A stretch of 64,000 bases of DNA from JBBDYG01 sp040901765 (lineage in GTDB: Bacteria; Planctomycetota; Planctomycetia; Pirellulales; Lacipirellulaceae). A program made the translations under genes and the position numbers. The notes under the pieces were generated by a model. The model was given only the letters and a program-made list of their open reading frames with translations. It was not told where the DNA came from and made no database searches. Location: contig JBBDYG010000091.1 in assembly GCA_040901765.1 (NCBI GenBank), forward strand, positions 29,311-93,310, written 5' to 3'. Below are positions 26,320-35,301 of this stretch, piece after piece (positions within the stretch are counted from its first letter, which is position 1; each line of letters starts with the position of its first letter).

Positions 26320-27753
26320 ATGGAACATGCTACTCCGAGAGATTCGCTGCACACGCTGGCTCCGATGCCGTTCGATCTTGAAGACGGCCGCGATGAACTG
26401 AACCTGGCCGAGTTTCCACTGGCGGCGATTGCCGACCGCGTGCCCGACAATCAAAAGACGCTCGTCTTCGAAGACAAGATTTTCGATTCCGGCAAGTCAG
26501 AAATGATCACGCGGCGGCTGACGATCTCGGCTTCCGACAAGTACGGGCTGCCGACTTCGCTCGATGATGAAGTAATCCTCGGGCTCATCCAACTCACGAA
26601 GAAAAACCGCTTCACTGAGCGCAAAGTAAACTTCAGCCGCTACCAGCTCATTCAGATCCTGGGATGGCGCCACGAGGGGCGTAGTTACGAGCGACTTGAA
26701 AAATCACTTAAGCGCTGGCTCGGCGTAACGCTTTACTATGACAAAGCCTGGTGGGATAAAGACGAGCAGACATGGGTTAACGAGAACTTTCATATCCTGG
26801 AGCAGGTGACACTCTACGATCAGGAGCGGAGACTGAAGCGACTGCGGAGCACCAATGCGGAGCCGCCGCTTTCCTCCTTTGCTTGGAACGAAGTCGTCTT
26901 TCGCAGCTTCAAATCCGGCTACTTGAAAGCAATTGACTTCGGCGTCTTTCGGCAGCTTGAGTACGCCGCTGCCAAGCGCATGTACCGCTTTCTCGACAAG
27001 CGGTTCTATCATAAGTCCCGCTGGGAATTTGATCTGACGGAATTTGCCTGCGAGCATATCGGCGTGAGCCGAAACTACGATACGGGCCAACTCAAACGGC
27101 GGCTGCAACCGGCGATCGCCGAGCTTGAGGCCGTCGAGTTTCTTGAAGTTCTTCCGATAGCTCAGCGATACGTGAAGATCTCTCGCAGCCAATGGCGAAT
27201 CGTCTTTGTTAAAAAAGCTGTTCCGCAAATCGAGCCGTTGAGTCAAGAAGGGGCACTTCTCATCAAGCGGCTAGCCGATCGCGGCGTCACCCGGTCGGTG
27301 GCAACGGAACTGGTCCGCGACTATTCGACGGAACTGATTGAAACTCAAATTGAAGTCCTCGACCGACTGTGCCAGGCAAAAGAAGGGGAGTCGATTCGCA
27401 ATGCGGCAGGCTACCTCGTGAAGTCGATTCGCGAAGGCTATGTTCCGCGCGCGAACATCTTTCCGAAGCGAGCAGTGCCAAAACCATGCCCCGGAACCAA
27501 GGCAGAACTTCCACCTCAAACAGATCCCGTCCAGGATAAGGTCAATGCGTATTTGTCATCGCTCGGAAGCGAAGAGCTTGAGGAGGTGGAACGAACGGGC
27601 CTCGAAAATGCCGAGCAAACCCTTATCGACGGCTACCAGCGTTCAAAGCGCACCGGCGGCCCGGCTTTCCGCGTCTACCGTCGCATGGTCCAGGAGCGGG
27701 AAGCAAAGCGATTACTCCTCAGCCCTACTGCGACATCGAAAACCGCAGCATAG
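26320..27753 (+). CDS. repA: Plasmid replication initiator RepA (RPA family)
   Basis: A 477-aa initiator. The N-terminal two-thirds carry the RPA-family pattern: TLVFEDKIFD, RRLTISASDKYGLPTSLDDE, the winged-helix part FSRYQLIQILGWRHEGRSYE, LKRWLGVTLYYDKAWWD and the second winged helix around RMYRFLDKRFYHKS. The C-terminal ~170 residues are unique. The start ATG 26320 has GAGG 4 nt upstream. It should bind the iterons just upstream. A hairpin CCGCTT-ttg-AAGCGG (27784-27798) lies after the gene. Confidence 0.88.
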   Translation: MEHATPRDSLHTLAPMPFDLEDGRDELNLAEFPLAAIADRVPDNQKTLVFEDKIFDSGKSEMITRRLTISASDKYGLPTSLDDEVILGLIQLTKKNRFTERKVNFSRYQLIQILGWRHEGRSYERLEKSLKRWLGVTLYYDKAWWDKDEQTWVNENFHILEQVTLYDQERRLKRLRSTNAEPPLSSFAWNEVVFRSFKSGYLKAIDFGVFRQLEYAAAKRMYRFLDKRFYHKSRWEFDLTEFACEHIGVSRNYDTGQLKRRLQPAIAELEAVEFLEVLPIAQRYVKISRSQWRIVFVKKAVPQIEPLSQEGALLIKRLADRGVTRSVATELVRDYSTELIETQIEVLDRLCQAKEGESIRNAAGYLVKSIREGYVPRANIFPKRAVPKPCPGTKAELPPQTDPVQDKVNAYLSSLGSEELEEVERTGLENAEQTLIDGYQRSKRTGGPAFRVYRRMVQEREAKRLLLSPTATSKTAA

Positions 27754-28096
27754 TGCTACTGGCCTTACAGCGGCAGCCACGGGCCGCTTTTGAAGCGGTG
27801 ACTCTCGAAGACTCATCGACATCCGAATGCGGCAACTACCTACGAGCCGCCGTGATCGGACCAGGGGCAATTGACATTGCTTTCTGCCGCGGCTAAAGTA
27901 GCGTTCGATTTCGTCAGTTGAGATCGACTAATATTTGCCATCTACCAGATGACTGTTCTCATGAATCACGCGGGCTGAGCCCTCTCTTTTAGCTCATTTC
28001 TTTCCCGCGTCATCGTTGCCTCCTCCGTGCAATCCAGGTCTCTTTTCAGACCTTGGTTAGCCGTCCAAGCGAGGCGCTTACCCTTCACCTCTGCCT
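27754..28096. other. Intergenic region after repA
   Basis: About 340 bp without a protein gene. It contains the hairpin CCGCTT-ttg-AAGCGG at 27784-27798, which has no T-run, and presumably the promoter of the downstream secreted protein. Nothing else was recognised. Confidence 0.4.
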
Positions 28097-30361
28097 ATGT
28101 ACTTTGCTCAACTTCACATGAGATACAACAAACTCTACCGACGACTACTGCCGTTCGCTGTGATCATCACTTCCTTCTCGTGTACTTGGAATTCCCGCGC
28201 AGAAGGTGCGACCTTCCGAGGCATTTCCGATATGACTGGCGCAACTGCAATTAGTTCGAATGGAAAATATGTCGTTGGCGTTTCTCCAAACGGAGGAATG
28301 CGTTGGTCAGAAGCGGAAGGCAGCGTGCCACTAACGGATGTCTATTACCCTCGTGGAGTGTCTGCGGACGGACAAACGGTTGTCGGTAATGGCCGTGGTG
28401 GTGGAGAGGGTGCTCCGCGTCCACAAATTTGGGTGAATGGTAAGAATTACTCGTCACCAGGCGCGGTGACGGGAACTGGTCCTCCGATATATTGGGATAC
28501 TACTCTGAATGCAGTGTCTGATAGCGGATTTCGGGTGATTGGAACAGAACGTGGGAGAGGCCAAGATGTCATGGGTGCTGCGTTGTGGCTCGGCACTGCC
28601 AGAGTCGAGCCAACTTCATCGGGCGAAGGATTTATTGGCTGGCCTATTAGTCCAGGTTCGACCCGCGCCTACGAGGGTCTTGACATGTCTTTTACCGGCA
28701 ACACCGTACTCGGATCGAGTGAGTCAGGTGCTGTCATTTGGCGAACCGGTCAGGACTTAGGCACTCTGCAAGGTCTCACGACTGGTGCACACTTGCAACA
28801 TTTGTCGCCAAATGGTCGATATGCGGTTGGCAGAGGGGTTCTCTATGACATTGACGGCAAAGTCGAAACCCGCTTCACGACGCCAGGTCTCGTCCTCAAC
28901 GATGCCACTGGCGTCTCGAATAACAAGCGCGTAGTTGGTAATGTCTCCGACAACTCGATGACACGCCCGTTCTACTGGGACGATGGCCTGTCGACCGCCA
29001 TCGATTTGAAGGGCTATCTGATAAATCAGCCAGGCCTCTCGCCTGCGCTGCAGGGTTGGACACTGACGGGGGCAAGTGATATCTCCGCCGACGGTCGTAC
29101 AATCGTCGGAACGGGGATCAATCCGCAAGGTCAGCAGCAGGCATGGATTGCCGACATCGCAAAATATGTAGTTCTCAACTTTGGTCAGGCAACGCCGGGG
29201 CAGTTCAAGCACACCCCTACGCCGACGGATCCAGGCTTCCATGAGTATATTCCGACGGGATCTGGTTTGGGTTCTCTGGCAGTCGCTCCTAACGACCAGC
29301 AAACATTGGTCGAAGAAGTACAAGCGATATTTGACAGGTCGGGTGTAAAAAACATTGAAGTTACTACGGATCAGAACCTGCAAGCGACAGCCGTAAACGT
29401 GTATTTCGCTTCACAAGATTGGCCGAATGAGGACGTGGCTGGGGCAAGTCTTACTGAATACCTAGACCCGGTAACAGGGACCCAAGTACTCGGTATCAAC
29501 CGACACGCAACGACAAATACTGGCAATGTGATAGTATTCCCGAAAGCTTTTGCGGCGAACGCACCTCCTCGTGACTTTGGCGGCCTCGAATTCGTTTCGG
29601 AGACAATTGCTCACGAAGTCGGCCATGCCCTCGGACTGATGCACGTAGATCTCAACGGACCGTTTGGTCCCAACGCAGGCGGTAGTGCTGGCGGGCCATT
29701 TGAGGTAATGGAGCGAGGCGCGCGTAAAAATGACCCAGAGCAGTTCCACAACGCAGAGATGCCGATAATGACCGGCGGTTTGCCAGTTCAAAATCCGTTT
29801 TCGCAACAGCAGTACACAAGCAATCCACTCTTCGGATTGAGACATTTCGTCGATGGAATACCTGAATCGGCATTGATCGCGCAGGGCGCCCAACAAGTAC
29901 TACCGGGACACCTGGAAGGAGACGCCATCCTCTTTATCAATGGGGAGTTTCTTGAGTTTTTTGCGCCAGATCGAGAACTCTACAACGTACAGCTTCTACT
30001 TGGTTTGCCGTTAACAGGCGAAAGTGGATATGTCACGGTTAAAAATGTGCCCGTCTCGACTATTTCACAAGTCGGCAATCTATTGAAAGGCCTACCACTT
30101 GGATCTGCCTTCAAACTTTTAGCCGCGACAGAACAAGGTGGAGCGCTGGATGTAGGTATAGCGACTTTGGATGACGATGGCCTTGGAAGTGTCGAAGTGC
30201 CTTTAACGGGTTACTTCACGGAATTTGCTCTTACCAAGTTCAACACCGACGGTACTTACATGATTCTCGCTACGGGATCGTTTGGACAGGTGCCAGAGCC
30301 AAGTTGCATAATGCTCGCCTTATTTGGAGTTGTTTGCACTCGCCTGAGATGGAGGCGCTGA
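28097..30361 (+). CDS. Secreted metzincin-like protein with HAF-type beta-propeller repeats and PEP-CTERM anchor
   Basis: A 754-aa exported protein. A signal peptide lies at about residues 15-36. Repeats of the ISSNGKYVVG / VSADGQTVVG / ISADGRTIVG kind (residues ~55-350) resemble HAF-repeat propellers. A zinc-protease box HEVGHALGLMH, the HExxHxxGxxH metzincin signature, lies at about 504-514. The C-terminus VPEPSCIMLALFGVVCTRLRWRR is a PEP-CTERM sorting signal, removed by an exosortase in planctomycetes. ATG 28118 is an alternative start. It overlaps the convergent Cys-rich gene at its end. It stands alone as cargo. Confidence 0.8.
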   Translation: MYFAQLHMRYNKLYRRLLPFAVIITSFSCTWNSRAEGATFRGISDMTGATAISSNGKYVVGVSPNGGMRWSEAEGSVPLTDVYYPRGVSADGQTVVGNGRGGGEGAPRPQIWVNGKNYSSPGAVTGTGPPIYWDTTLNAVSDSGFRVIGTERGRGQDVMGAALWLGTARVEPTSSGEGFIGWPISPGSTRAYEGLDMSFTGNTVLGSSESGAVIWRTGQDLGTLQGLTTGAHLQHLSPNGRYAVGRGVLYDIDGKVETRFTTPGLVLNDATGVSNNKRVVGNVSDNSMTRPFYWDDGLSTAIDLKGYLINQPGLSPALQGWTLTGASDISADGRTIVGTGINPQGQQQAWIADIAKYVVLNFGQATPGQFKHTPTPTDPGFHEYIPTGSGLGSLAVAPNDQQTLVEEVQAIFDRSGVKNIEVTTDQNLQATAVNVYFASQDWPNEDVAGASLTEYLDPVTGTQVLGINRHATTNTGNVIVFPKAFAANAPPRDFGGLEFVSETIAHEVGHALGLMHVDLNGPFGPNAGGSAGGPFEVMERGARKNDPEQFHNAEMPIMTGGLPVQNPFSQQQYTSNPLFGLRHFVDGIPESALIAQGAQQVLPGHLEGDAILFINGEFLEFFAPDRELYNVQLLLGLPLTGESGYVTVKNVPVSTISQVGNLLKGLPLGSAFKLLAATEQGGALDVGIATLDDDGLGSVEVPLTGYFTEFALTKFNTDGTYMILATGSFGQVPEPSCIMLALFGVVCTRLRWRR

Positions 30362-30709
30362 GAGCAAAAACTGGCATTTCCCGTCCCGGCACATCGCAGT
30401 TGTCGATGGGCATGGGAATGAGTCGCAATATTCGGACGAGCACCTGACTCCGCCGGATGACTTCAGATGGGCAAGTAATTTCTCACAACCTTTGTCTAGA
30501 TAATCCTGAGCCTGTTTCTGGACTTCGCGATTGGCGAGGGTGCCATTGCAGTCTCCTGTATCGCAACGAGTGTGAAGCTCGATGCAATCCGAGTCGGTTT
30601 TACAGATCGCGAATTTCTCCAGCATTTCTTCGGCAACAAGTGACCGTACGAGTAAAGCGAGCAACGTGCATGCAGGCACAATGCACAGAAGCAATTTCGA
30701 TACGCGCAT
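30320..30709 (-). CDS. Small Cys-rich secreted protein
   Basis: A 129-aa protein. The signal peptide (MRVSKLLLCIVPACTLLALL...) ends near residue 25. The mature part has about ten Cys residues (CKTDSDC, RCDTGDC, CEK, RCSSEYCDSFPCPST, CRDGKC), suggesting a disulfide-stabilised domain outside the cytoplasm. The start at 30709 fits the signal peptide best. Its 3' end overlaps the end of the convergent PEP-CTERM gene by about 42 bp. Function is unknown. Confidence 0.6.
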   Translation of the reverse strand: MRVSKLLLCIVPACTLLALLVRSLVAEEMLEKFAICKTDSDCIELHTRCDTGDCNGTLANREVQKQAQDYLDKGCEKLLAHLKSSGGVRCSSEYCDSFPCPSTTAMCRDGKCQFLLSAPPSQASANNSK

Positions 30710-30784
30710 TTGACGCATTCATCGGTAGTACCACGTACGACTTGTGAGGGCAACGATTTTCACTAAGGATACCACTCACAAGAA

Positions 30785-30814
30785 TTGCCTATGCATATCA
30801 AACTGTGTTATATG
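30785..30814 (+). promoter_or_regulatory. Promoter-like sequence of the large RNA
   Basis: TTGCCT (30785-30790), an 18-bp spacer and TATATG (30809-30814) resemble a sigma70-type promoter. Transcription would start near 30821, just before the first perfect hairpin of the structured region. Confidence 0.45.
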
Positions 30815-30820
30815 TGGCTT

Positions 30821-32318
30821 CCAGAAGGGCGTCAGGATAGGCCCTTCGACTGTCGATGATCGTAAAACGCTTTGACAAGATCCATCCGTTTGGAAGTGAT
30901 CGCCCGAGGAGCATGGCCGCCAGCCATGTCGAAAGGGGACGGAGTTTACCACCCGTCATGATCGCTTGCCGGTAGAGCCGGATACGCGGAAACGTGTTTG
31001 TCCGTGCTCGAAGGAGGCTTTCCAGAGTAATCCTTTTGGACCGAACTGCCTTTGTTTCGCAGTCCCACAACGAGAGAGTAATCCTGGATTTCTATCCTAT
31101 AGCGCTAACTTCTTTTTTCGCTCCGAATGGGGGCGATGCGGAAATTCTTGCGGTGGAGTTCTGTCGCAAGCCGTCAGTTTTCAAAGTCGGTGAGGCCATG
31201 CTCTGCATGGCGTAATCCACACACGGGGTTCGCTTCCTGATCTCAGGAGCGTACGACGTTGTCCGGCGTGGGGAGCCACGAGTCCAGCGATGGGCCGTGC
31301 CGGGGAGTGACATCCTCGGGTATCAAAGCAAGTCTTTGAACGTGAATAGCTCAACCATGAAAGGCGAGTAATCGCTTGCCGGTAAGCTTCGAGAGAGTCG
31401 ATGCCGAAACTTGTACCGCTGGTCGATAGACTGGTGGTACCGGGGACAAGCAACCGTTTCGCGGTAAGGGTAGCTTCTAGATTCGAGCCCTGAAACCGCA
31501 AAGAGGTTGACCGATAAGGTTGAATCTCTTGCGTCGAGTAGGACGGCCGGAAGGCCGCACCTAGAAACGTGATTTGCCATGCTGGGCAACCAGCTCACCC
31601 ACGGAACTCTCAAAGCGAAGATTCTGACTAACGCAGGAACCACTACGGCCGCCGGATTGGTAACCGGTGCGTCGCAGTCAGCGACGTGATTAAAACGCCG
31701 TAGTGGGGGAGTGGGCTGCAAGTAGAAAGCCAAGCATCGCCAAGGCGGAAGCCGATGCGAGCTTGGGCGATGGTCTTTGCGAAGGCAAAGACGCGACCTT
31801 TGATGCATGACGCATCGCGGTCGCGCCGGGCAAGGCAGTCCGGACTCGTTGGCGTTCTGGGTGGCACCAGGACAAACAAGCCACGACGAAAGCAGCGACT
31901 GGCCTTTAGGCCAAACGGATGGACAATGCTGCGCGCTTGCCGGGATTTGTATTACCCGCAAACGCATTCGCAGCATTTACATTGTTGGAAGCAATTTGAG
32001 TAAAACGAGTTCTCTTCGGAAGAAGAGGAGTCCTTTGGCAGCGAATCGAGGGTGAACAGTCGGCGTGTATTTTTTTCACGACGACGTTTACCCCGAGGTT
32101 TTCGGTACAGCGGTGGCATGGAATTGAGCGCGTGGCTGCTATGAATTTAGCAGCCACGCTGCTCCCGCCGCCGCGACTGAAAGGCTTTTGAGAAAAAGGT
32201 TCAGAAGGATTTTCGAGAGGTTCTCGAAAGCCTGTCTGCATTCCTCAAGGGATCGCGGCTAAGGCGTAAAGGATTTTCTTATCAGGGCGAACAACAAGGA
32301 TTTTGTTCGCCCTTCTTT
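30821..32318 (+). ncRNA. Candidate giant structured non-coding RNA (about 1.5 kb), class unknown
   Basis: No frame here looks like protein, but perfect stems follow one another: 30824-30830/30841-30847; 30912-30917/30923-30928; ACGCG-GAAA-CGTGT at 30984-30997; 31118-31124/31130-31136; 31147-31152/31165-31170; 31195-31201/31205-31211; 31300-31306/31313-31319; 31323-31328/31334-31339; CGGCC-GGAA-GGCCG at 31544-31557; a 10-bp helix 31640-31649/31697-31706 enclosing two further hairpins; 31773-31780/31785-31792; 31802-31806/31812-31816; 31900-31904/31909-31913; 11 bp 32130-32140/32149-32159; 8 bp 32211-32218/32222-32229. GNRA loops and G-U pairs that work only on this strand (30986, 31122, 31303 stems) fix the orientation. 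It ends in an intrinsic terminator. Size and density resemble GOLLD/ROOL-type ornate RNAs, but no known class is recognised. Confidence 0.7.
32285..32318 (+). terminator. Intrinsic terminator of the large RNA
   Basis: GGGCGAACAA (32285-32294) and TTGTTCGCCC (32303-32312) form a perfect 10-bp stem with an 8-nt loop, followed by TTCTTT. It closes the structured region 45 bp before the next start codon. Confidence 0.75.
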
Positions 32319-32363
32319 GCGAGTGCTTGCACGATGCGAGCGGTCACCAAGGAGGGTTACATC

Positions 32364-33080
32364 ATGGAGTACAAATACGAAGTCACAAGTCTTGTCGGAT
32401 TCTTGCAGCGCGTCGCTACGCATCTTCTGCCTAAGGGCTATTACTTCTTCGTGCAAGGGACGTTGCCGGAAGGCAAGGATCCCGCAGCACTCGACGCGAA
32501 GCTTCTTTCAAAGTACGACGTAGAAAAGACTGAAGGGGCAAGACGTTGGCGCAAAAGCCAGGGTCTCGGCAACGTCCAGTACGTCCGATTCCAGAGATCC
32601 TGGATCCTTCTTGCGACGCACGGCGACCATGCCATCCGGGAAGGCGAGAGCGAGAACTTGAAAGACGTTCGCCGGGCGCCGCTCCGCGTCGGCAACTATG
32701 CCGTCTACGTGAAGCGAGGGAACTTCCTCAAGCGGTTCACTGACGATGAAGAGACAACGCCTGACGGCAAGTGGCGTGTTCGGGTCTTGATTGCTCGCGA
32801 GCCGTACCGGGAACTCTGTGCCTACTTCCTGTCGATTGCCTGCCACCGCCGAGCGGAGGCTTTGGCCGAGGAGCTTTACTCTTTGCCGTATGAGCCCTAC
32901 GCCCCAGTCCGAAAGCAACTCCTGAAGTTGCTCCGGCTCATTAACTCGAAGCGTCAGGCAGCGGGCTACTCAAAGATTCCGCCGACCTGCCTCCGCTTCA
33001 AGCGCGCCATTGTTCGGTCCTTTGATCCTGCCGGGGCCATTGTCAACACTAATCCTCCGCATTCGATTGAACGATGTTGA
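32364..33080 (+). CDS. Unknown basic protein downstream of the large RNA
   Basis: A 238-aa protein with no family recognised. The start ATG 32364 is chosen for the strong AAGGAGG 8 nt upstream (the frame opens 30 bp earlier). The N-terminal half has a beta-rich look with aromatics and Arg (QYVRFQRSWILLATHGDH); the C-terminal half is helical and Lys/Arg-rich (YAPVRKQLLKLLRLINSKRQ). Net basic character and the position directly behind the structured RNA make it a candidate RNA-binding partner, which is inference only. It is followed by a strong terminator shared with the convergent gene. Confidence 0.65.
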   Translation: MEYKYEVTSLVGFLQRVATHLLPKGYYFFVQGTLPEGKDPAALDAKLLSKYDVEKTEGARRWRKSQGLGNVQYVRFQRSWILLATHGDHAIREGESENLKDVRRAPLRVGNYAVYVKRGNFLKRFTDDEETTPDGKWRVRVLIAREPYRELCAYFLSIACHRRAEALAEELYSLPYEPYAPVRKQLLKLLRLINSKRQAAGYSKIPPTCLRFKRAIVRSFDPAGAIVNTNPPHSIERC

Positions 33081-33262
33081 AGCAACTGGCAACGTTCAGC
33101 CGCTAGTTACGACTCCAACGCTTCGCAGACGTGAGTCTCGCATCAACGTGTGCAAGGATTCGACATCGCTCCGCAGTGGGTCGCGCCAACGCGCTTTTGA
33201 ACCAGGCAGGTTAGGCAGCGGAAGCCAGGCGCTGCTAGCAGGCAATAGTGTGGCGCATAAAA

Positions 33263-33291
33263 GCGCGCCCACGGAGGGGCCGTGGGCGCGC
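33263..33291. terminator. Bidirectional terminator
   Basis: GCGCGCCCACGG and CCGTGGGCGCGC form a perfect 12-bp stem with a 5-nt loop (33275-33279). It has A residues on the left and a short A-run on the right and lies between two convergent genes. Confidence 0.65.
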
Positions 33292-33323
33292 GAAATCAGC
33301 CATCATCTTTTGCGCTTCGAGGG

Positions 33324-33743
33324 TTAATCTGTGTCAAATTGAACAATCATCACCCCACGCGCGGTTCCTCTCGCCCAACTGGTGCGCACGCCGGTAACTT
33401 TGTTCCTGTCATAGTCATCCTTGCATGGGGAATTCTTTTTGAACTCGATGGCGACCAGTTTGTAATGAATCGGGCCAGGCGCGGAGTTCCATTCATCGAC
33501 CTTGCGACGGGCCTCTTTCTCAAGGGCCTTCTTACCCATCGCGATCAGCTCACCAGCCTGTCGCGGACGGTGACCGGACCAGCTCCACGCCTGGGTAATT
33601 GGCATCTTCTCTACCTGCGGATCAACCGTGTCTGAGGCCGGTGCAGCGGAGGCCACGACGCCGACGAGTAGAAGTGCCGCCAAGCAATTGCTAACTGCGC
33701 GCGACCATCTGGGTGGAACACAACTGTCGGAAATGCTTTTCAT
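33324..33743 (-). CDS. Small exported protein, function unknown
   Basis: A 139-aa protein. The start ATG 33743 is preferred because AGGAG lies 7 nt upstream and a clean signal peptide follows (basic start, then NCLAALLLVGVVASAAPASD). The mature part is about 100 residues, Lys/Arg-rich, with one Cys near EFKKNSPCKDDYD. No family is recognised. Confidence 0.6.
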   Translation of the reverse strand: MKSISDSCVPPRWSRAVSNCLAALLLVGVVASAAPASDTVDPQVEKMPITQAWSWSGHRPRQAGELIAMGKKALEKEARRKVDEWNSAPGPIHYKLVAIEFKKNSPCKDDYDRNKVTGVRTSWARGTARGVMIVQFDTD

Positions 33744-33890
33744 GACATTCTCCTGAGAAACGAAGGAAACGATACGGAGACGCAACTAAACTCGCACGAG
33801 CAGGTGGCTCCGACAGCGATCGTCTACTGCATTACTCGCGCCGCATCTGGATCGTAACTCCTTTGTGGATAATATGTTATGTTAAGCATG

Positions 33891-33918
33891 GTAACTGGTT
33901 AATCAGGTTACGATTAAC
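33891..33918. promoter_or_regulatory. Nested inverted repeats upstream of the XRE gene
   Basis: GTAAC/GTTAC (33891-33895, 33907-33911) and GTTAATC/GATTAAC (33898-33904, 33912-33918) overlap each other in an AT-rich region about 60 bp before the XRE gene. This is a likely operator for autoregulation. Confidence 0.45.
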
Positions 33919-33979
33919 TTGAGTTGGTAAAATGCTCCGATGACTCATTGCTAAGTCACGTCTAAGGAGAGCAGATTTT

Positions 33980-34912
33980 ATGGCCGGTCAAGCAGGACGG
34001 ATGATCAAGCGTGGTGTTTTCGCGAGACGCTTGATGGACCTCGGGATGACTCAGGCAAAAGTCGCCGAAGTGCTTAATATTAGCCCCGCGGCGATCAGTC
34101 AGTGGCTGCGGAAAAAGTTGCCCAAGGGTGTCGCACGAGAGCATCAGCAGCCGCTGGCAGACCTACTCGGTGTGACAATTGATGAATTATTTGAACCCCA
34201 AACAACCATGATGGCCTCGAAGGAACCAGTTGAATGGCGATCGCAACAACGGAGCGGCCGACGGAAAAAACTCGTTGCGTTGGCATCGAGCAGCTCCATT
34301 GCTTTTGCGGCAATCCTGGCCTCGGTAGTTATCATCTCCGGAACGTATGAATCGCGAGTCGACGTGACGGAAGAGTACGTTGGTCGCCTTGCGGATCAAA
34401 TTGAGGGTGAGGCTTTTCGCCAGGGCGAAACGATTTTATTGGATCGTACGAACGACAAAACTAATGTCGGAAACGACACAAAGGGAACAGGCGTGCTTCG
34501 GGTGAAAAACCTGGGGGTTGCAGACGGCGGCATCGTGCGAACTAAAACCCGTCACTTAAGCTGGACGGGATGGAAAGAATCTATTAGCTGGAGTAGTGAC
34601 CTCCGCCTTTGGGTCGAGTTTGAAGCAGATTCCTCGGCGGCCCGGTATTACTACGCCGGCTTGCAGCTGGGAAGTAAATCTCGATGGAAGGAGTCACATG
34701 TTCCAGGAATTGGCGAGCTTCAAGTATTGTTAGACAAGACGTCAGATGACGCCGAAGTAGCGGTGTCTTTGAAATCCGTTTTGCGCACCCAACAGCACGA
34801 TGACGCCAGTCTCGCTGACGAATTCATCGAAAAGAAACTGCTTACCGACGTGATCACACCGGCTAAAGAAACTCTTGAGCGCCTTGGCATCCATTGCGAT
34901 GGTGACAGCTAG
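33980..34912 (+). CDS. XRE-type HTH protein with a transmembrane segment
   Basis: A 310-aa protein. The HTH lies at residues ~10-65 (MTQAKVAEVLNISPAAISQW then LADLLGVTIDELF). A basic linker leads to one hydrophobic segment (about 100-125, ASSSSIAFAAILASVVIISG). The C-terminal ~190 residues would then be outside the membrane. This is a membrane-bound one-component regulator layout. AAGGAG lies upstream of ATG 33980. No partner gene is obvious; the overlapping palindromes upstream suggest autoregulation. Confidence 0.65.
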   Translation: MAGQAGRMIKRGVFARRLMDLGMTQAKVAEVLNISPAAISQWLRKKLPKGVAREHQQPLADLLGVTIDELFEPQTTMMASKEPVEWRSQQRSGRRKKLVALASSSSIAFAAILASVVIISGTYESRVDVTEEYVGRLADQIEGEAFRQGETILLDRTNDKTNVGNDTKGTGVLRVKNLGVADGGIVRTKTRHLSWTGWKESISWSSDLRLWVEFEADSSAARYYYAGLQLGSKSRWKESHVPGIGELQVLLDKTSDDAEVAVSLKSVLRTQQHDDASLADEFIEKKLLTDVITPAKETLERLGIHCDGDS

Positions 34913-34924
34913 AAACCACTCCTA

Positions 34925-35107
34925 CTAGATAATGGTCGCGGAAATCGAGGCTAGGAGCAACACTCCGACCTCGTTGTTTTCTCGTATGTTGTCAAAGCTG
35001 AGCGGCGGTTCCTGGTCGGAGCGTCGCCTCAACACATTCACTTCGTCGAGGAGGCAACTTTCGGACGAAGCGTCTGTCGCCCCAACCGAGGTATGCGGCC
35101 GAGTCAA
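34925..35107 (-). CDS. Small hypothetical protein
   Basis: A 60-aa frame whose start overlaps the stop of the upstream small gene by 4 bp (ATGA at 35104-35107), which favours a real, translationally coupled last gene of this operon. The sequence is Ser/Asp-rich with a hydrophobic C-terminus (VGVLLLASISATII). No function is recognised. Confidence 0.35.
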   Translation of the reverse strand: MTRPHTSVGATDASSESCLLDEVNVLRRRSDQEPPLSFDNIRENNEVGVLLLASISATII

Positions 35108-35301
35108 AATAAGTCGTCACTCTCGCCGCAGCCTGGGCAAGCTCGCCGCTTGAGTTGAGCAAGGTATTCGCGGCGGTACTCGGCTTGCTTCTCGGGATCT
35201 GTGAGTTGTGCCAACTCTGCTGACTCCAGGGACTCGTTATCCTCGTTGCATGCGGAGCGGTCAGTTGTCGCCAGTTCTTCTCGACGCTCGTTACTCATCA
35301 T
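35104..35301 (-). CDS. Small hypothetical protein with a CxxC pair
   Basis: A 65-aa, highly charged helical protein (EYRREYLAQLKRR) ending in a short CPGC motif that could bind zinc with a partner. Its ATG overlaps the stop of the preceding gene (35298-35301). Confidence 0.45.
   Translation of the reverse strand: MMSNERREELATTDRSACNEDNESLESAELAQLTDPEKQAEYRREYLAQLKRRACPGCGESDDLF

Noticed and set aside
31323..31976. 217-aa minus-strand frame and several shorter frames inside the structured RNA region
   Set aside because: They have a composition typical of random translation (Arg/Ser/Pro/Cys-rich), no Shine-Dalgarno and no domain, and they overlap the perfect hairpins.
30821..32318. Group II intron, rRNA fragment or RNase P RNA as the identity of the structured region
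   Set aside because: No domain V-like hairpin, no intron-encoded reverse transcriptase and no conserved rRNA or RNase P core sequence was recognised.
32285..32318. Terminator as part of a riboswitch for the 32364 gene
   Set aside because: No known aptamer core was recognised; the hairpin better serves as the end of the long RNA, although an attenuator role cannot be excluded.
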